Positions 23,518 through 30,602 of a DNA stretch of 64,000 nt are shown piece by piece. Origin of the DNA: Candidatus Sungiibacteriota bacterium (GTDB taxonomy: Bacteria > Patescibacteria > Paceibacteria > Sungbacterales > SURF-37); contig JACPMF010000009.1 in the NCBI GenBank assembly GCA_016186145.1, positions 46,025-110,024 of the forward strand, in the 5' to 3' direction. Positions within the stretch are counted from its first letter, which is position 1, and every line of letters starts with the position of its first letter. Position numbers and translations under genes: made by a program. The notes below the pieces were generated by a model. It worked only from the letters and a program-made list of their open reading frames with translations. It was not told the DNA's origin and searched no databases.

Positions 23518-23572
23518 CTTCCGAGTTTCTTATTCCAATGTTCTTGAGAACATTGGAATAAAGATTCGGAAG
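23518..23572. repeat. 26-bp-arm hairpin
   Basis: CTTCCGA..TTATTCCAATGTTCT-TG-AGAACATTGGAATAA..TCGGAAG. Shares its outer part (TTCTTCCGAGT ... GAAGAGC) with the hairpin at 24370-24440. Confidence 0.8.
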
Positions 23573-23597
23573 AGCGAAAGCTCAAAGTTCTTTTGAC

Positions 23598-23722
23598 ATG
23601 AATCCCGTTAGAGATATGAAACTTAAATCTTTTTATGCGAAACTAACAGCAATTGTTAGTTCATAAGTTGCCAGATAGTCAAGATGTGGAAACCTTAGGT
23701 TTCCTATCTCTAACGGGATGAA
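23598..23722. repeat. hairpin-B-type inverted repeat
   Basis: ATCCCGTTAGAGATA ... TATCTCTAACGGGAT arms about 90 bp apart; same ends as hairpin B of the three-hairpin intergenic elements (CCCGTTAGA/TCTAACGGG). The right arm supplies the ATG of the next small frame. Confidence 0.75.
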
Positions 23723-23957
23723 GAGGGCAAAACCCGTCTTCAGGTTCGTGGGTGAACCACGGCCGGGCGTCCGGGCCCAGCTCGAGATCGCGCTCGCGGT
23801 CCAGTCGTTCTTCTTCTCGGTCACCGAGAAGGGGCTGGATCGAGCGGCAATCGAGCAGGAGCTCGGAAAGGAGCTCTCCGACCTCAAGGCGCAGATGCGC
23901 GTCCTCGAGGTGGAAGTCTCCGGCCCTGCGTGGTTTGCCGAACTCTTCCGCTCGTAA
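23718..23957 (+). CDS. hypothetical GC-rich small protein
   Basis: 79 residues: MKRAKPVFRFVGEPRPGVRA, then an amphipathic helical middle (LDRAAIEQELGKELSDLKAQ) and a VEVSGPAWFAELFRS end. GC-ending codons as in its upstream neighbours. The ATG lies in the repeat arm ACGGGATG with only weak ribosome-site complementarity; a GTG ten codons in is possible. Unrecognised. Confidence 0.45.
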   Translation: MKRAKPVFRFVGEPRPGVRAQLEIALAVQSFFFSVTEKGLDRAAIEQELGKELSDLKAQMRVLEVEVSGPAWFAELFRS

Positions 23958-24182
23958 GGGGAAGAGGCGGACCTAGTCGGTGCCTGCGGTGTCCGACGAT
24001 AAATCCCGCGAAATCGGGATCCGCCTCTGGCGGAAAACAGGCTAGGAGAGCCATAGAAACGACAAAACTCTCCGCTGGTCGAGTGAATTCTGATTCTCGA
24101 CCGCTCTCCAAAGTTTTCAAATCATTCTGAAAGTTTTGGTGGGACAAAACTAGAGGCATAAACCCATACAAAGGAGGAATCC

Positions 24183-24312
24183 ATGGAATGTTTGATTTGC
24201 GGGGACAAACCCCTGCAGCTGCCCTTGCCCAGACTGCGGCCAGCCGTATCGTGAATGCGGCGACTGCGGGCAAGCGTATTGCGGTTACCCCGACTACGGG
24301 TGCAACTGCTAA
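24183..24312 (+). CDS. small Cys-rich protein requiring a +1 frameshift
   Basis: AAAGGAGGAATCC precedes the ATG. Frame 1 reads MECLICGDKP and then loses its Cys pattern, stopping at 24254. The +1 frame entered at AAA-CCC-C-TGC (24207-24216) gives CSCPCPDCGQPYRECGDCG and QAYCGYPDYGCNC then TAA at 24310. Together this makes a 42-residue zinc-ribbon-like protein with regular Cys spacing. CCC-C is a classic slippery +1 site. A one-base sequencing or mutational insertion is the simpler alternative. Confidence 0.45.
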
Positions 24313-24369
24313 TAAACGGAGGGGGGACATTCCTTTCCGTGAAGCGGACGGCGAGAATATCCGTCCGCT

Positions 24370-24440
24370 GTTCTTCCGAGTCCATCTCATCTATTCTCAA
24401 ATTCTTAAGAATTTGAGAATGAAGATTGGTTCAGAAGAGC
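24370..24440. repeat. hairpin with perfect 28-bp palindromic core
   Basis: Core ATTCTCAAATTCTT/AAGAATTTGAGAAT at 24393-24420, flanked by TTCTTCCGAGT and a GAAGAGC. Related to 23518-23572 and to the palindrome at 3565-3604. Confidence 0.8.
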
Positions 24441-24465
24441 AACAGACACTCTTCCAACAAAACGG

Positions 24466-24493
24466 TTGAAAAACCTCAAAAGTATAGTATAAT
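24466..24493 (+). promoter_or_regulatory. promoter of the nested tRNA locus
   Basis: TTGAAA - 16 nt - TATAAT, about 36 bp upstream of the outer tRNA. Confidence 0.6.
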
Positions 24494-24528
24494 AATGACG
24501 TCTTTGCGTGAGACGACTTATTAAAATT

Positions 24529-24706
24529 CCCCCCGTAGCTTAACGGATAAAGCAGCGCTCTTCCCCGCCTGCCAAAGTTGCCCCCGTAGTTCAATGGACA
24601 GAACAGGGGCGTTCTAAGCCCTTGATGTGGGTTCGATTCCTACCGGGGGCGATGGCAACGGCGCGCAGGTAAGGCGTTGATGGGGGTTCGATTCCCTCCG
24701 GGGGGA
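24529..24706 (+). tRNA. interrupted tRNA (Arg TCT or Gly TCC) with another tRNA in its anticodon loop
   Basis: Outer halves fold together: acceptor CCCCCCG (24529-24535) with CGGGGGG (24699-24705), D-stem GCTT/AAGC, anticodon stem GCGCT with GGCGT (24673-24677), T-arm GGGGG-TTCGATT-CCCTC. The anticodon loop is split after CTTC(C): about 106 bp, including a complete tRNA-Arg, lie between positions 35/36 and the TAA/AA that would close the loop. Rejoining gives CTTCTAA (TCT, Arg) or CTTCCAA (TCC, Gly), one base apart. Insert ends can pair (CCTGC/GCAGG, TTGCC/GGCAA). Whether the outer tRNA is ever spliced is unknown. Confidence 0.6.
24580..24651 (+). tRNA. tRNA-Arg (TCT), nested
   Basis: Complete tRNA: acceptor GCCCCCG/CGGGGGC, D-stem GTTC/GAAC, anticodon stem GGGGC/GCCCT with loop GTTCTAA (TCT), T-arm GTGGG-TTCGATT-CCTAC. 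It lies inside the anticodon loop of the outer tRNA and shares its TGAT variable loop and D-loop type. Confidence 0.88.
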
Positions 24707-24772
24707 TTTTGATCTAATTAAAATACCGTTGTGTGAATTTTTAAAAACAAAACTAGTGCTTAGTTGCACTAG

Positions 24773-25102
24773 TTAAACCGCTCCGGGCCAAGGGCCAAGT
24801 GGGGTATGATCAATTTTTTCACATTCGGTTCCCGTATTTTGATATAGACAGTAACTGTCCACTACCTCATAAGGGTAAAATTTTCTATTGCCATTATCAT
24901 TAACGACTGAGATTCCATATAGACTTCCCCAACCAGAATAACTTCCGCTTAACTCTTCACCGTTTCTTAAAGCAACTGATATATGTGTAGAGGGAAGGCC
25001 AGTAACGAAACCGATCATTATGCCACCAAATACTGCAAGTATTAAGGCGATAGTGCAATATAAACCGGCGTTACTGTTGATGAACTTACGGAGCTTGGGC
25101 AT
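24773..25102 (-). CDS. hypothetical membrane-anchored protein, single-gene cassette
   Basis: 109 residues. One hydrophobic helix (about 13-36: GLYCTIALILAVFGGIMIGF) then a soluble beta-rich tail with two Cys (DSYCLYQNTGTECEKIDH). AAGGAGTAGGAA precedes the ATG. Own promoter at 25151-25179. Not recognised; probably faces the cell exterior. Confidence 0.65.
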   Translation of the reverse strand: MPKLRKFINSNAGLYCTIALILAVFGGIMIGFVTGLPSTHISVALRNGEELSGSYSGWGSLYGISVVNDNGNRKFYPYEVVDSYCLYQNTGTECEKIDHTPLGPWPGAV

Positions 25103-25150
25103 TTCCTACTCCTTATTTGGGGGTAAATTGAATAAAAGAGCAGCGTACTA

Positions 25151-25179
25151 AAAATAGCAACGTTCAATAATATAGTCAA
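25151..25179 (-). promoter_or_regulatory. sigma70-type promoter
   Basis: Minus strand TTGACT - 17 nt - TATTTT, 49 bp before the ATG at 25102. Confidence 0.65.
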
Positions 25180-25230
25180 CTTGTTTAGAGACAAAAACGG
25201 CTTGCGCTCTATAAAGAATAAATACTGGAT

Positions 25231-25258
25231 ATATAAATCCCGTCCAACAGGACGGGAT
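25231..25258 (-). terminator. intrinsic terminator
   Basis: ATCCCGTCC-TGTT-GGACGGGAT then TTATATAT on the minus strand, downstream of the patatin gene. Confidence 0.75.
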
Positions 25259-25292
25259 CACCGTTTAAAATTTCAAGACGCTATCAACTAAT

Positions 25293-26318
25293 CTACTTTT
25301 TCTGTGAAGAGTAATACTCAATCAACGGGGCAAGTTCGCGAAGCGCGATTTCGCGCCCCATCGCGACTGCTTTTTGGAGGTCGCCTCGCCGAAAAGAAAG
25401 ATACTCCAAAGTCTCGGGAAGTCCGCTCGGTTCAATCACAAAAAGATTAATGTCGCCTCTTGCTCTTGCGAACGCAATTTCATCTTTCTCAATTCTATTG
25501 GTCTTCATGCTGTCGCCGGCAGTAATTCTTTTCAAGGCCGTTCGCGGTTTCCACCTGCGCGTATTTCCGCGAATTGTTTCGTTAGAATGACAGCGAACGA
25601 TAATGATCGTATTGCACCCGCTCTGGATCGCTTTCTTGACAGGAAGCGGCCGGTCGTAAGCGCCATCAATATATTCGCGGTATTCGCCGCGATAATTTAT
25701 TGCCACAGACGGGAATACGCCGGGTATAGCACACGATGCGGCAACGGCAAGAAGCATCTTAACCGGGTCCGCGACAAATTCCGGATCTCTGTTTGAAAAA
25801 TACTCAACCTTTGCGTCAGGAACACGGGTGGCTGCCGCGATAAACTCTTTAGGACAAGAAATTAAATCCGGCGCCCAAATTTTTCCGATAAGCCGAAGTA
25901 TCGGTTCCATTTGGTATATTGCCTCGGCAATACTAAGCGAGTGCCCAACACGGCGAACCTCTTCATACTGAAACAACTCCGACGGTGTTCCAAATGACAC
26001 CGCACGGGGTAATTTCAAAAAAAGAGAATGGAACCAATTACGTACCACGAGCGGCAACGAACTTACCGCTCGATAGGCTTCATACCTGAATAAATCCTTC
26101 GGGCTTTTAAATGAAAACCACTCTTTGGCTAATTGCCGAGTTGAAAATCTGTTGCTAAAAAAACTTGCAAGGTTGATGGCGCCGACCGAGACGCCAATCC
26201 CAAGATCAACAGGAATATCGTATTCCTCTATAACGTTAAGGGGGCCGATCTGAAAAGCGCCGACAGAGCCGCCCCCGCCGCATATTACTGCCGTTTTGGT
26301 TGGAGGGATGATAACCAT
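25293..26318 (-). CDS. patatin-like phospholipase
   Basis: 341 residues. Patatin fold lipid acyl hydrolase: oxyanion loop GGGGSVGAFQIG (14-25), nucleophile elbow GVSVG (Ser44), and the catalytic Asp in EYIDGAYDRPLPV. AAGAGGTGGCTT precedes the ATG. No signal peptide, so cytoplasmic or peripheral. Could remodel membrane lipids taken from a host or the environment, given the limited lipid synthesis of such organisms (inference). The gene is monocistronic with its own terminator. Confidence 0.92.
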   Translation of the reverse strand: MVIIPPTKTAVICGGGGSVGAFQIGPLNVIEEYDIPVDLGIGVSVGAINLASFFSNRFSTRQLAKEWFSFKSPKDLFRYEAYRAVSSLPLVVRNWFHSLFLKLPRAVSFGTPSELFQYEEVRRVGHSLSIAEAIYQMEPILRLIGKIWAPDLISCPKEFIAAATRVPDAKVEYFSNRDPEFVADPVKMLLAVAASCAIPGVFPSVAINYRGEYREYIDGAYDRPLPVKKAIQSGCNTIIIVRCHSNETIRGNTRRWKPRTALKRITAGDSMKTNRIEKDEIAFARARGDINLFVIEPSGLPETLEYLSFRRGDLQKAVAMGREIALRELAPLIEYYSSQKK

Positions 26319-26400
26319 AAGCCACCTCTTTTGTAAATTTTCAAAAAGCTATTAACCTTACAATACCACAAAAACGCAAAAATGAAAAGGTTTTTCACTG

Positions 26401-26430
26401 TTGACATAAGTTTGACTATTATAGTATCTT
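26401..26430 (+). promoter_or_regulatory. probable rplJL promoter
   Basis: TTGACA with TATCTT 18 nt later; alternative TTGACT/TAAAAT pair 11 bp downstream. Immediately precedes the L10 leader. Confidence 0.45.
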
Positions 26431-26443
26431 GATAAAATCCGTT

Positions 26444-26568
26444 CCAAAGACAGCGGGCGCCGCGAGGGCGCTTACGCCGAGGAGACGGGAAAATGAAGTT
26501 AAGTATAAGACCGAAATCGCCGAGGAGGAAGTAACTTCGTTTTCTTGATATCCGCGTCACGTCTTTGG
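26444..26568 (+). ncRNA. ribosomal protein L10 leader
   Basis: CCAAAGAC (26444-26451) pairs with GTCTTTGG (26561-26568). The 5' part CAGCGGGCGCC ... GGGCGCTTACGCCGAGGAG follows the Rfam L10-leader layout in which L10(L12)4 binds a kink-turn region mimicking its 23S site. Located directly upstream of rplJ-rplL, as in many bacteria. Confidence 0.82.
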
Positions 26569-26594
26569 TACGGCAATCCTATTGCCGTATTTTT
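26569..26594 (+). terminator. attenuator hairpin before rplJ
   Basis: TACGGCAAT-CCT-ATTGCCGTA followed by TTTTTAT, abutting the L10 leader and ending 10 bp before the rplJ ATG. This suggests leader-controlled transcription attenuation. Confidence 0.75.
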
Positions 26595-26604
26595 ATACAA
26601 ACCT

Positions 26605-27120
26605 ATGTTGACTAAATCACAAAAAGAAAAAATAGTTGACGACCTCGCGAAAAAATTCGCGGAGGAAAAAATCGTCATTTTCTCGAAAATACACAAGATC
26701 CCGCTCCAACGGCTTGACGATTTGAGAAGGAAACTTAAAAAAATCGGCGCGGAACTTAAGATCGCCAAAAAAACCCTGATGAAGCGGGCCGTTGAAATAG
26801 CCGGGCTCGCCCTCGATCCGAAAAAACTGGAAGGAGAAGTGGGTATAATATTCGGCTACGAAAATCAAGTTGAAACGGCAAAGATAATACAAAAATTCAA
26901 GAAGGAAAATGACACGCTGCAAATACTTGCCGGGCTCTTGGACAAAAAAATTATCTCGGGGGCAGACGTTGTCGCGCTTGCGAAACTTCCCTCAAGAGAA
27001 CAGCTTCTCGCGATGCTTGCGGGAACGCTTGTAGCACCTATACGAAACTTATTAAACGTGTTTCAAGGTAATCAAAGAAAATTGGTCGTAGTGCTTACAA
27101 AAATAAAAGATAAAAAGTAA
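26605..27120 (+). CDS. rplJ: 50S ribosomal protein L10
   Basis: 171 residues: MLTKSQKEKIVDDLAKKFAE, then KIPLQRLDDLRRKLKKIGAELKIAKKTLMKRA, the conserved 23S-binding N-terminal domain, and a C-terminal helix (LAGTLVAPIRNLLNVFQGN) that docks L7/L12 dimers. The start is fixed by family alignment; no Shine-Dalgarno precedes it because the attenuator hairpin and its T-run occupy that position. Co-transcribed with rplL. Confidence 0.96.
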   Translation: MLTKSQKEKIVDDLAKKFAEEKIVIFSKIHKIPLQRLDDLRRKLKKIGAELKIAKKTLMKRAVEIAGLALDPKKLEGEVGIIFGYENQVETAKIIQKFKKENDTLQILAGLLDKKIISGADVVALAKLPSREQLLAMLAGTLVAPIRNLLNVFQGNQRKLVVVLTKIKDKK

Positions 27121-27124
27121 ACCC

Positions 27125-27221
27125 ATCAGCGAATTACGAATCCAACGCGAATATACGAATTTATTTCACACGGCGAAACACATTCGTACATTCGTAAAAG
27201 ATTCGTTATTCGTTGATAGGG
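27125..27221. repeat. CGAAT-word inverted repeat between rplJ and rplL
   Basis: CAGCGAATTACGAATCC ... GATTCGTTATTCGTTGAT arms. A sister copy with the same words lies between prfB and ftsE (30524-30602). Confidence 0.7.
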
Positions 27222-27231
27222 CTCAGCGAAT

Positions 27232-27606
27232 ATGGATAAAGAAAAAATCTTAGAAGCCGTCGAAAAAATGTCCGTACTTGAGCTTTCCGAACTCGTAAAA
27301 GCGCTTGAGGAAAAATTCGGCGTATCTGCCGCAGTACCAATGATGGCGGGTGCTGCACCGGCAGCGGCAGAAGAGAGTGGCGCGAAAGAAGAAAAAACAT
27401 CTTTTGCTGTTGAACTCAAAGATGCTGGCGGGCAAAAAATTCAGGTTATCAAGGCGCTGCGAGAACTTGTCGGCCTCGGCCTCAAAGAGGCGAAGGATTT
27501 GACAGATGCCGCGCCGAAGGTGGTAAAAGATGGAGTTGACAAAGCAACGGCAGAAGAAATGAAGAAGAAACTGGAGGAAGCAGGCGCGACGGTGGAAATT
27601 AAATAG
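27232..27606 (+). CDS. rplL: 50S ribosomal protein L7/L12
   Basis: 124 residues. N-terminal dimerisation helix region (MDKEKILEAVEKMSVLELSEL), Ala-rich hinge (MMAGAAPAAAEESGAKEE), and C-terminal factor-binding domain with KIQVIKALRELVGLGLKEAKDL and VDKATAEEMKKKLEEAGATVEIK. Forms the stalk that recruits translation GTPases. Second gene of the rplJL operon. Confidence 0.97.
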   Translation: MDKEKILEAVEKMSVLELSELVKALEEKFGVSAAVPMMAGAAPAAAEESGAKEEKTSFAVELKDAGGQKIQVIKALRELVGLGLKEAKDLTDAAPKVVKDGVDKATAEEMKKKLEEAGATVEIK

Positions 27607-27880
27607 CGCTTCCCGTATGCCGGGATTTTTCAGCTTGCGGTGTAAACTGATACTCGGTATCCATAAAAATTTCCAGACTCCGATACAAACAAATTTGCGT
27701 CGCCCGTTTCACAAAATTTTCGAGAAAATTTGAAGTAAGCAAATTTTCTCTATTTTGTTTCGCGGGCTCCTTAATTTGTAGTTGTATCTTCGTAATGGAA
27801 ATTTTTATGGACACCTCGCATATTTTATTCCACCTCCATCAATAAAAAATTCCGGCATACGGCTCGCGCGCCATACACAC
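27607..27880. repeat. long imperfect hairpin, about 270 bp
   Basis: Inverted repeat over nearly the whole gap: CCCGTATGCCGGGATTTTT with AAAAATTCCGGCATACGG; TCCATAAAAATTTCC with GGAAATTTTTATGGA; GCCCGTTTCACAAAATTTTC with a GAAAATTT...GCGGGC segment near the apex. No gene is supported in 27607-27960. Confidence 0.8.
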
Positions 27881-27924
27881 ATACCGCTGCACCGCTATAA
27901 ATGAATAAAAAGGAAGTGGATAAG

Positions 27925-27953
27925 AAAAAAGCCGCCCTCGGGCGGCTTTTTAA
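27925..27953. terminator. bidirectional intrinsic terminator
   Basis: AAAAAAGCCGCCC-TC-GGGCGGCTTTTTA; serves rplJL (+) and the gene ending at 27961 (-). Confidence 0.92.
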
Positions 27954-27960
27954 AATAATC

Positions 27961-28644
27961 TTAACCATATCGTTTTAATAATTCCTCTTTGGTCATGGAG
28001 CATCTGCTTACGTTTCTGGCCTCGCCCGCGAAGTGTTCTTTTTTCAACTCTTCGGTAATCGGCCCCTCAATAGTAAAACCCAGTCGTTCCATAAGTTTGG
28101 GGTGCTTAGCAACAATCCAAGAGGTTGCGGTAATTTTATCTATATTCTGCAATTCAGGATTTGAAGTAAGTTTATGAGCTAATTCGCTAAGCCCTTGTCT
28201 AATGAGCCCCGGGTCATCTATTTTATCCTGCAAAAGATGAATATGAACCTCGTTTTTATATATCCCATATGCCAACAACCTGTTCAGTGGAATAAAGCCG
28301 CGTTCGATGAAAACTGCACGTATTCTTTCTTCTATCTCTTGTGGTGTAAAGTTTTCGATAACAAAAGCGCGTAACTTTGTCGCTGCATCGCGGACAAAGT
28401 CTTCCGTACTGCGTGTTTGCAATTCCTCAAATATTTTACCCAGTCTTGCTGCTTTTTCTTGAGGCAGGTCAGAAAAAAGGCGCGATATATCAATAATCAA
28501 TGCACTAACTTTTTGATCCTGTGGTATGGAGCTCAATAGATTCGCAATTCTTTGTTCGATTGCTTTGGCATTAAAAAACGAAGTAGCGTTGATTCCTTCT
28601 GCTGACGTTGACTTTTCTTGATCTTGTCTTGGCAATCCTTCCAT
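27961..28644 (-). CDS. hypothetical protein downstream of ftsX
   Basis: 227 residues, unrecognised. Polar N-terminus, long helical middle (IANLLSSIPQDQKVSALIID ... LGKIFEELQTRSTEDFV), and a C-terminal part with KITATSWIVAKHPKLMERLGFTIEG that resembles the end of an acetyltransferase (GNAT)-like fold, a pattern that recurs in this lineage. It starts 9 bp after the ftsX stop, so it is in the prfB-ftsE-ftsX operon. Cytoplasmic. Confidence 0.65.
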   Translation of the reverse strand: MEGLPRQDQEKSTSAEGINATSFFNAKAIEQRIANLLSSIPQDQKVSALIIDISRLFSDLPQEKAARLGKIFEELQTRSTEDFVRDAATKLRAFVIENFTPQEIEERIRAVFIERGFIPLNRLLAYGIYKNEVHIHLLQDKIDDPGLIRQGLSELAHKLTSNPELQNIDKITATSWIVAKHPKLMERLGFTIEGPITEELKKEHFAGEARNVSRCSMTKEELLKRYG

Positions 28645-28653
28645 GGCGGTGTC

Positions 28654-29565
28654 TCATACTTTAAGATATTTTCTTACCGCAATCGTGCTTGATAGAACAC
28701 CGAGGCCGATACCGATTGCGGACATAATAAATAGAAATTCAAAAAAGTTTGATGTGAAATATCCAAAAAGGTCTACTTCCGGGATGAAAAAAGAGATTTT
28801 GGGCGAAGCAAGCCAGACAATGGGAAAAAATGCGGTCGAAACAATTGCGCCGGAAAGCGACCCGTGAATAACGCCGGTCACCAAAAACGGACCCCGCACA
28901 AACCAGTTTGACGCCCCCACAAGCTTCATAATATTAATCTCTTCGCGTGCGGTGTAAATCGCCAAACGAACGGTATTGAAAGCAACAAGGACCGCGACAA
29001 ACGAGAGCACAAGCACCAAAACAAGACCGAGCGAACGAACGGTTGAAACAACCGCGGCGAGACGCTCGATTACCGTTGCGTTCTCAAAGTAATTTATCTT
29101 ATCAACACTGTCATAGTCTCTCTTCGCCAGAAACTGGGCAACACTTGCAAGCTGATCAGGATTCTGAGCCCTGATATTCAACGAAGCGCCCAGCGGGTTT
29201 TCCCCCTCAAACTCCGCAAGTGAAGCAATGACTGCCTCGTCGTCTTTATGCCGCTCCGTAAACACGCGGAGCGTCTCTTCCTGCGAAAGATACGTTACGG
29301 TCTTTACCTCTTCAGACGCCGCAAGCTCGTTTTTGATTCTTAAAATATCCTCTTCATCTGCCCCCGGCACAAAATAAAGCGATATGTCAATTTTATCTTC
29401 CAAATCGGCGAGGATTGAACTTGCAACCACCGAAAGCAACAAGAGGCCGCCGATCACAAAAAGCGTCAGCCCGAACATAACAATGGTGGCGGTCGACAAG
29501 AGGCCATTCCTCCGAAAGCTTAACCATGCGCTTTTGATAACCCTTTTGAGGCTAGTTAGAAACAT
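28654..29565 (-). CDS. ftsX: cell-division permease FtsX
   Basis: 303 residues from MFLTSLKRVIKSAWLSF; a start 9 codons upstream is in frame but lies in the repeat region. Four membrane segments: one near 20-45 and three in the C-terminal half (about 170-290), with a large extracytoplasmic loop between (DLEDKIDISLYFVPGADEED onwards), the FtsX topology. With FtsE it activates peptidoglycan hydrolases at the septum. The ATG is preceded by CATTCGC at the end of the three-hairpin element, with no Shine-Dalgarno. Confidence 0.93.
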   Translation of the reverse strand: MFLTSLKRVIKSAWLSFRRNGLLSTATIVMFGLTLFVIGGLLLLSVVASSILADLEDKIDISLYFVPGADEEDILRIKNELAASEEVKTVTYLSQEETLRVFTERHKDDEAVIASLAEFEGENPLGASLNIRAQNPDQLASVAQFLAKRDYDSVDKINYFENATVIERLAAVVSTVRSLGLVLVLVLSFVAVLVAFNTVRLAIYTAREEINIMKLVGASNWFVRGPFLVTGVIHGSLSGAIVSTAFFPIVWLASPKISFFIPEVDLFGYFTSNFFEFLFIMSAIGIGLGVLSSTIAVRKYLKV

Positions 29566-29786
29566 GCGAATGTTATTTGAATTTACGAACAACGCGAGTA
29601 AATGAAACTATAAAATTGAGCACCCCGTTAGATGCGGAAATATAGTAGTTTTCTGCGCCTGGCAAAGTTATACGCATTATACTTTTTGTAAATTTTTTCA
29701 TGGTTTGTTCCGCTATCTAACGGGGTAAAGGTTTGGCAACTAAATTTTCTACGCCTGCGGCTTGAAAATTTAGGCCAAGCCCTTTA
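29566..29786. repeat. three-hairpin intergenic element, copy 2 (ftsE-ftsX gap)
   Basis: Minus strand from the ftsE stop: hairpin A (AAAGGGCTTGGCCTAAATTTT ... AAATTTAGTTGCC, interrupted loop CAAGCCGCAGGCG), hairpin B (ACCCCGTTAGATAGCGGA ... TCCGCATCTAACGGGGT type arms), then GCTCAATTTTATAG leading to ATTCGC-ATG of ftsX. Same order as copies 1 and 3. Confidence 0.75.
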
Positions 29787-30518
29787 TAAGTGATACATTC
29801 CTTTTTCCTCGTCTCGGATAACCCTCCCTTTTTCAAGCGTGATTACTCTTCGTCCCAAATGGTCAACAATGTGTTTATCGTGCGTCGCAAGAACAACCGT
29901 CCTCCCCAACTCATTTATTCTCTCAAGAAGGCGGACAATCTCCCATGTATTCACCGGATCGAGATTGCCGGTTGGTTCGTCAGCCATAATAACATCCGGT
30001 TGGTTCACCAAGGCGCGCGCAATAGCAACGCGCTGGCGCTCCCCGCCGGAGAGCTCGTGCGGAAAGTTATGCATCTTATCAAGAAGGCCCACTATCTCCA
30101 AAACCTCCGGCACGCTTTCGTTGATCTCCTCATCGGGACAACCGGCCGCCTCCAGAGCAAAAGATACGTTTTCGTAAGCGGTTTTTCCGGGAAGAAGTCG
30201 ATAGTCTTGAAAAATAGCGCCTATCTTCCTCCTGATCCGCGGAAGTTCGCGCCCGGACAAAGCCGTTATCTCTTCATTGTCGAGAAAAATCCTTCCTTCG
30301 GAGGGCGTATCCTCGGCAATCAAAAGTTTCAACAATGTTGATTTACCGGCGCCGGAGTGACCAACAATGGAAACAAATTCTTCCGGCTGGATCCTGATAG
30401 TAACGCCCAGAAGCGCGGCCGAGACCTCATTATCGGCGCCATGTGAAAATTCAAGCGCTTGTGTCTGCGGCCTGCTCCTCACAGGATAAACTTTTGAAAC
30501 ATTATCGAAGAATATCAT
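29784..30518 (-). CDS. ftsE: cell-division ATP-binding protein FtsE with N-terminal insertion
   Basis: 244 residues. ABC ATPase: Walker A GHSGAGKS (53-60), Q-loop FQDYRLLPGKTAYENV, signature LSGGERQR, Walker B VIMADEPTGNLD, H-loop ATHD. Between the first strand (MIFFDNVSKVYP) and LLGVTIRI, where FtsE usually has about a dozen residues, there is a longer Gln/Ser/Ala-rich insertion (about 14-36). Family length is about 222. Partner FtsX follows after a 218-bp hairpin element. Confidence 0.95.
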   Translation of the reverse strand: MIFFDNVSKVYPVRSRPQTQALEFSHGADNEVSAALLGVTIRIQPEEFVSIVGHSGAGKSTLLKLLIAEDTPSEGRIFLDNEEITALSGRELPRIRRKIGAIFQDYRLLPGKTAYENVSFALEAAGCPDEEINESVPEVLEIVGLLDKMHNFPHELSGGERQRVAIARALVNQPDVIMADEPTGNLDPVNTWEIVRLLERINELGRTVVLATHDKHIVDHLGRRVITLEKGRVIRDEEKGMYHL

Positions 30519-30523
30519 GTAAT

Positions 30524-30602
30524 ATCAGCGAACCACGAATCGGTTGTGAATTTAGGAATAATCAATTCGCTCATTCGTAGCAAATTCGCTATTCGTTGAT
30601 TT
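30524..30602. repeat. CGAAT-word inverted repeat between prfB and ftsE
   Basis: CAGCGAACCACGAATC ... GCAAATTCGCTATTCGTTGAT arms; the prfB stop codon lies inside. Sister of 27125-27221. Confidence 0.7.
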
